This document shows positions 7,036 to 9,451 of a stretch of 9,451 nucleotides of DNA, one piece after another. Source of the DNA: Paracoccaceae bacterium (GTDB lineage Bacteria; Pseudomonadota; Alphaproteobacteria; Rhodobacterales; Rhodobacteraceae); assembly GCA_011523445.1 (NCBI GenBank), contig WTGT01000138.1, positions 1 to 9,451 on the forward strand. Reading direction: 5' to 3'. The translations under genes and the position numbers were made by a program. Within the stretch, counting starts at the first letter, position 1. Each line of letters begins with the position of its first letter. The notes beneath the pieces were generated by a model. That model was not told the DNA's origin. It worked only from the letters and a program-made list of their open reading frames with translations, and made no database searches.

Positions 7036-7075
7036 GGGTAGCCAATGGCACTTTGTGTTGCTCTTGGGTAGCCAA
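7036..7075 (+). repeat. paired 10-base direct repeat GGGTAGCCAA
   Basis: GGGTAGCCAA occurs at 7036-7045 and again at 7066-7075, exactly 30 bases apart (about three helical turns). The pair precedes a perfect TATAAT at 7096-7101, placing the copies near -67 and -37 of the inferred start. This is the geometry of activator-binding half-sites, though chance duplication cannot be excluded. Confidence 0.4.
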
Positions 7076-7095
7076 AAACTTTCACACCCTGAATT

Positions 7096-7101
7096 TATAA
7101 T
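7096..7101 (+). promoter_or_regulatory. candidate -10 element (TATAAT) for the NERD gene
   Basis: A perfect TATAAT lies 27 bases before the ATG at 7129. No acceptable -35 hexamer lies 16-18 bases upstream; that position is occupied by A-rich sequence and the second GGGTAGCCAA repeat. This suggests an activator-dependent promoter if it is real. Confidence 0.4.
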
Positions 7102-7128
7102 CAATATGTAGGCATGGTTAATTAAAAA

Positions 7129-7788
7129 ATGTTGGTTTCCGGACTGATTATCATTGTTGGTATGTACCTGTTGTTTCGCCTTATACGTCCCAACAAATAC
7201 AAACAGACTTCCTATTACCAAGTCACCGGGAAATCCTATTGGGAATTGGATAAAGGGGGTTTTGGTGAATACCGGGCATTCAAAAAATTGGAAGGTTTTG
7301 AGAAAGAGGGCGGACGGTTTCTCTTCAATCTCAATATCCCCAAAAGAAATGGCGAAACGACCGAAATCGACTTGATCCTAATCCATCCCAAGGGGTTTTT
7401 TGTAATTGAAAGCAAAAACTACAACGGATGGATATTCGGCAATGAAAAAAACCAATACTGGACACAAACATTGCCGAAGGGTCGTGGCAAGAGCAATAAA
7501 GTGAGGTTCTACAGTCCCATTCGACAGAACAGTGGTCATATAAAGCATCTCAAACGCTTGTTGTCTGAAAGAATTCCCATGTGGTCGGTGATCGTTTTCT
7601 CTGATGAATGCACATTGAAGGATGTCTCCGTTTCACGGAATGCACGGTATAAAGTCGTTCAACTGCATGAACTCAGGCCACTGGTTGCCAAACTGATCAA
7701 GGCTACTGATGGAGTTGTATTCTCGGCAAAGGACATCCAGTGGATTTATGATGAACTCCTTCCATTCACCCAAGGGGCTGGATCATAA
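7129..7788 (+). CDS. membrane-anchored NERD (nuclease-related) domain protein
   Basis: This 219-residue protein starts with one hydrophobic segment (residues 3-18), followed by basic residues, so the rest should face the cytoplasm. The NERD domain spans about 43-185: GGFGEYRAFKKL (43-54), then TEIDLILIHPKGFFVIESKNYNG (78-100), which holds the PD-(D/E)xK-like triad Asp81, Glu94 and Lys96. QNSGHIKHL (133-141) is the usual later helix. NERD domains are predicted nucleases related to restriction-endonuclease-fold enzymes and sometimes occur with DNA-processing or defence partners; most standalone ones are uncharacterised. All putative catalytic residues are present. It has its own candidate promoter and no partner gene on the same strand, and it converges with the PIN toxin remnant 23 bases away. 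The membrane anchor suggests action near the inner membrane, perhaps on incoming DNA, but that is speculation. Confidence 0.83.
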   Translation: MLVSGLIIIVGMYLLFRLIRPNKYKQTSYYQVTGKSYWELDKGGFGEYRAFKKLEGFEKEGGRFLFNLNIPKRNGETTEIDLILIHPKGFFVIESKNYNGWIFGNEKNQYWTQTLPKGRGKSNKVRFYSPIRQNSGHIKHLKRLLSERIPMWSVIVFSDECTLKDVSVSRNARYKVVQLHELRPLVAKLIKATDGVVFSAKDIQWIYDELLPFTQGAGS

Positions 7789-7811
7789 GCCAGACAGCCA
7801 AATATTCGATA

Positions 7812-8458
7812 TTACCTCCCCCAACTGCTTTTTACTTTCTCAAAAAATACCTTGACCGATAGCCATTTGCTAGTACGGAGCCGGTCAGCAGCACTTCCCA
7901 TGTTGTTTTTATCCAGAAGCTTGATGAAACCGGGAATATTGAAGGATGTGTTCCTGTAATTCCCTTTTACCTGCAGCAACACCTTGCGTGCCCTTTTGGG
8001 GTACAGATCGCAAATCATGCCAAGGAAGTCATCAAGTCTCATGGGTTCTATGCTGAATTGGGCAAGGTATTCCCTTGGGAAGTCCCTTTGGTTTTCTGTG
8101 ACTATGTATTGAGCACCACATTGGATAGCTGCTGCCAGTACATGGCGATCATCCCGGGGTCCGGAAGTTCGAGGTCAGCAATATGTTGCTCAAACCCCGT
8201 CACCAATGCACCTGGAAACGTTTCCCTCATTTTTGCTTCCTGGTTCTGGATACTATCCCTTTTTTCAGGCCTGTTTTTCACTAGGTTTCTTGTCCATTCA
8301 TCCAGGATTATGTCGGTCCATCTGACACGAAACAAGCCTTCCTGAAAGAAAAACAAAATGATGTTTCTCCTGTGATAGGAGTACAGTACGTCTGCGTCAA
8401 GGACAATCGTGACAGGGATGGGCTTGGGGGATTTGGACAACCCTGGGAAGATTTTCAC
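7812..8458 (-). pseudogene. PIN-domain toxin/RNase gene split by one frameshift
   Basis: The upstream part (GTG start at 8458) reads as the N-terminus of a PIN protein: TIVLDADVLY (17-26) with Asp21, and WTDIILDEWTRNL (47-59) with Glu54. After LELPDP its frame runs into unrelated residues and a TAG near 8102. In the frame shifted by -1 the expected continuation appears at once, DDRHVLAAAIQCGAQYIVTE, then NQRDFPREYLAQF and about 75 C-terminal residues to TAA at 7814-7812. The shift falls at the CCCGGGG run, 8153-8159. Joined, the protein would be about 214 residues, normal for this family, with all the acidic PIN residues present. PIN toxins are Mg-dependent RNases. The HTH antitoxin gene ends 9 bases upstream. 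The lesion could be a recent mutation, a sequencing error in a G/C run, or programmed slippage (CCC can re-pair one base back). Confidence 0.82.
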
Positions 8459-8467
8459 CGGGTAAAT

Positions 8468-8812
8468 TTACGATTTGTCGCATTCTTGGCCCATTGCAAC
8501 CAATTGGGCCAGGCCTTGTACACGATCTTTGTCACGTAACGACTTGTACTCCATCAAATCCCGGTATTTTATCCGTCTTGTTGAACCGGTCCGGACATGT
8601 GGAATCTTTTCCTCCTCCAACAGGGTTTCAAGATAGGATTCAGATTCATTCAGGATCAGAGCTGCTTCTTCAAGGGATATCTGCCGGCCGGGTGAAAGGT
8701 ACCTCAAAAGGCTAATAACGGATTCGACACTATTGCCCACAATCCCTTCCCTTGCAGGAGAGAATTGCTTCAAATCGACTCTTTTTACAGCATCGCCCAC
8801 GGCAAACTCCAT
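8468..8812 (-). CDS. excisionase-type HTH antitoxin/regulator
   Basis: This is a 114-residue protein with an excisionase/MerR-like winged-helix domain at about 44-92: ISLEEAALILNESESYLETLLEEEKIPHVRTGSTRRIKYRDLMEY. It contains the family hallmarks, a helix-turn-helix followed by a basic wing (TGSTRRIKYRDL). The N-terminal 40 residues are a less conserved helical region and the last 20 (LAQLVAMGQ) probably contact the toxin. Proteins of this type commonly precede PIN-domain genes and are annotated as antitoxins; here the PIN gene starts 9 bases after its stop. As an antitoxin it should bind and neutralise the PIN RNase and repress its own promoter. It has a well-matched promoter with paired GGTATAT repeats. 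No obvious ribosome-binding site lies in the short leader. If the toxin is dead, this gene may be decaying or kept as a regulator. Confidence 0.8.
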   Translation of the reverse strand: MEFAVGDAVKRVDLKQFSPAREGIVGNSVESVISLLRYLSPGRQISLEEAALILNESESYLETLLEEEKIPHVRTGSTRRIKYRDLMEYKSLRDKDRVQGLAQLVAMGQECDKS

Positions 8813-8861
8813 ATATACCGTTATTGATATTGAATATACCCTTGTTCTACGGAATTTTCAA
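8813..8861 (-). promoter_or_regulatory. antitoxin promoter with candidate operator repeats
   Basis: On the minus strand, TTGAAA (8861-8856) and TATATT (8838-8833) are separated by exactly 17 bases, each matching five of six consensus positions. The inferred start is about 14 bases before the ATG at 8812. GGTATAT occurs twice, at 8840-8834 across the -10 and at 8819-8813 just before the ATG, 21 bases apart (two helical turns). A protein bound to both would block transcription and the translation start, as expected for antitoxin autoregulation. Confidence 0.6.
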
Positions 8862-8904
8862 CATGTCTTTCCAATTTCAAGATTATCTATACATCTGTTA
8901 ACCG

Positions 8905-8928
8905 CTTGATATCGCATGATATTTCAAG
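8905..8928. repeat. imperfect inverted repeat between hspQ and the antitoxin gene
   Basis: CTTGATATC (8905-8913) pairs with GATA-TT-TCAAG (8918-8928) around a GCAT loop, with a two-base bulge. It lies about 100 bases after the hspQ stop. No T-tract follows on the minus strand, so it may be an mRNA-end structure or a binding site for a regulator of the pair. Confidence 0.3.
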
Positions 8929-9031
8929 TTCGGCAATCTTCGTGTTAATCCTTCAAGTAATTTGGCTCTTTGTCCAAAATAACTACACACAATCACCATT
9001 TTAGAGAAGTGGGTTCTAGCGGGAATTACTG

Positions 9032-9394
9032 CTAATTTACTGTAAATCCCGATTCATAGCGGCCGTCGTTCAGATCTCCGAAAAGGGTTTCCACACCGGG
9101 GTGACCGACTGGCTTACCCGTTTTGTCAAGAACAAGATTTTGTTCGGAAACATACGCTATGTAATAAGTATGATCATTTTCAGCCAAAAGGGAATAATAA
9201 GGCTGTTCTTTCTTGGGGCGAATGTTTTCAGGAATTGATTGCCACCATTCCTCGGTGTTGGCAAACTCTGGGTCTATGTCGAAAATGACTCCCCTGAATG
9301 GGAACCTTCTGTGCTTTACAACCTGGCCAATGGAAAACTTTGCTTCGGCATATTTGATGTACTCCTCATTCGTGAGGTCTGAATGCTTATCCAT
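9032..9394 (-). CDS. hspQ: HspQ, hemimethylated-DNA-binding / heat-shock protein
   Basis: This is a 120-residue protein with the complete YccV/HspQ fold: KFSIGQVVKHRRFPFRGVIFDIDPEFANTEEWW (19-51), then EQPYYSLLAEN (63-73) and IAYVSEQNLV (79-88), ending with HPGVETLFGDLNDGRYESGF. In enterobacteria HspQ is a heat-shock protein that enhances Lon protease specificity and was also described as binding hemimethylated oriC DNA. The long form with the FANTEEWWQSIPE insert is the type I recall from Alphaproteobacteria. The N-terminal 18 residues are charged and variable. The ATG at 9394 leaves only 57 bases before the window edge, so its promoter may be partly outside; no clear sigma32-type promoter is visible. 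Downstream, 219 bases separate it from the antitoxin gene. Confidence 0.94.
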   Translation of the reverse strand: MDKHSDLTNEEYIKYAEAKFSIGQVVKHRRFPFRGVIFDIDPEFANTEEWWQSIPENIRPKKEQPYYSLLAENDHTYYIAYVSEQNLVLDKTGKPVGHPGVETLFGDLNDGRYESGFTVN

Positions 9395-9451
9395 TTACAA
9401 GTACATTTCCCCAAAAAACGGAGGTCTGTCTCAACTTTCTTAGTCCTATAT

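Noticed and set aside
7801..7813. AATAT-TCG-ATATT palindrome between the convergent NERD and PIN genes as a bidirectional terminator.
   Set aside because: The stem is only five A/T pairs and no T-tract follows on either strand.
8898..8999. A 33-codon minus-strand ORF (ATG at 8999, MVIVCSYFGQ...) downstream of hspQ that reads rather like protein.
   Set aside because: It is short, has no ribosome-binding site, matches no family I know, and its frame extends out of phase into hspQ, so chance openness is likely.
1..9451. CRISPR array, tRNA/rRNA genes, insertion sequence or phage attachment site.
   Set aside because: No regularly spaced repeats, cloverleaf, transposase, terminal inverted repeats or integrase were seen on either strand.

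Overview
The window looks like a chromosomal segment of a moderately AT-leaning alphaproteobacterium. The pointers are a DUF2794 protein (a family I know mainly from Alphaproteobacteria), an HspQ of the alphaproteobacterial sequence type, an aspartate-semialdehyde dehydrogenase of the same flavour, and a signal-less SH3/NlpC-P60 peptidase. This is recognition by family memory; no search was run. Standard code is in use, because genes end in TGA, TAA and TAG and tryptophans are TGG.

Layout. 2-508 (+) is the 3' part of an inner-membrane protein resembling IcmC/DotE (TraQ in R64) of type IVB secretion or conjugation systems; its start lies outside the window. 658-1320 (+) is a HEPN-fold protein with an intact RNxxxH motif. 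1370-2392 (+) is asd, followed after 31 bases by an SH3/NlpC-P60 peptidase (2424-3284). That gene runs tail to tail into, and overlaps, the DUF2794 gene on the minus strand (3268-3630). 3631-4094 has no clear gene but holds a possible decayed small ORF and small inverted repeats.

4095-5348 (+) is a 12-helix MFS protein of the ArsJ type. It is followed after 18 bases by a cytoplasmic gamma-glutamyltransferase-family enzyme (5367-6947), so the two are probably co-transcribed. No arsenate-linked GAPDH, ArsR or ArsC is visible nearby. 7129-7788 (+) is a membrane-anchored NERD nuclease-like protein with its own candidate promoter and a pair of 10-base repeats.

The minus-strand block at the right end holds a toxin-antitoxin-like pair: an excisionase-type HTH antitoxin (8468-8812) followed by a PIN-domain toxin gene (7812-8458) that is split by one frameshift at 8153-8159. 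A good sigma70 promoter with paired GGTATAT repeats precedes the antitoxin. hspQ (9032-9394, minus) closes the window.

Most of the window is core metabolism and cell-envelope upkeep with accessory genes inserted between conserved blocks (IcmC-like, HEPN, NERD, PIN/HTH). The points most worth a second look are the ArsJ-like/GGT pair without arsenate genes, the frameshifted PIN toxin with all its catalytic residues still encoded, and the type IVB-like gene beside asd in an alphaproteobacterium.
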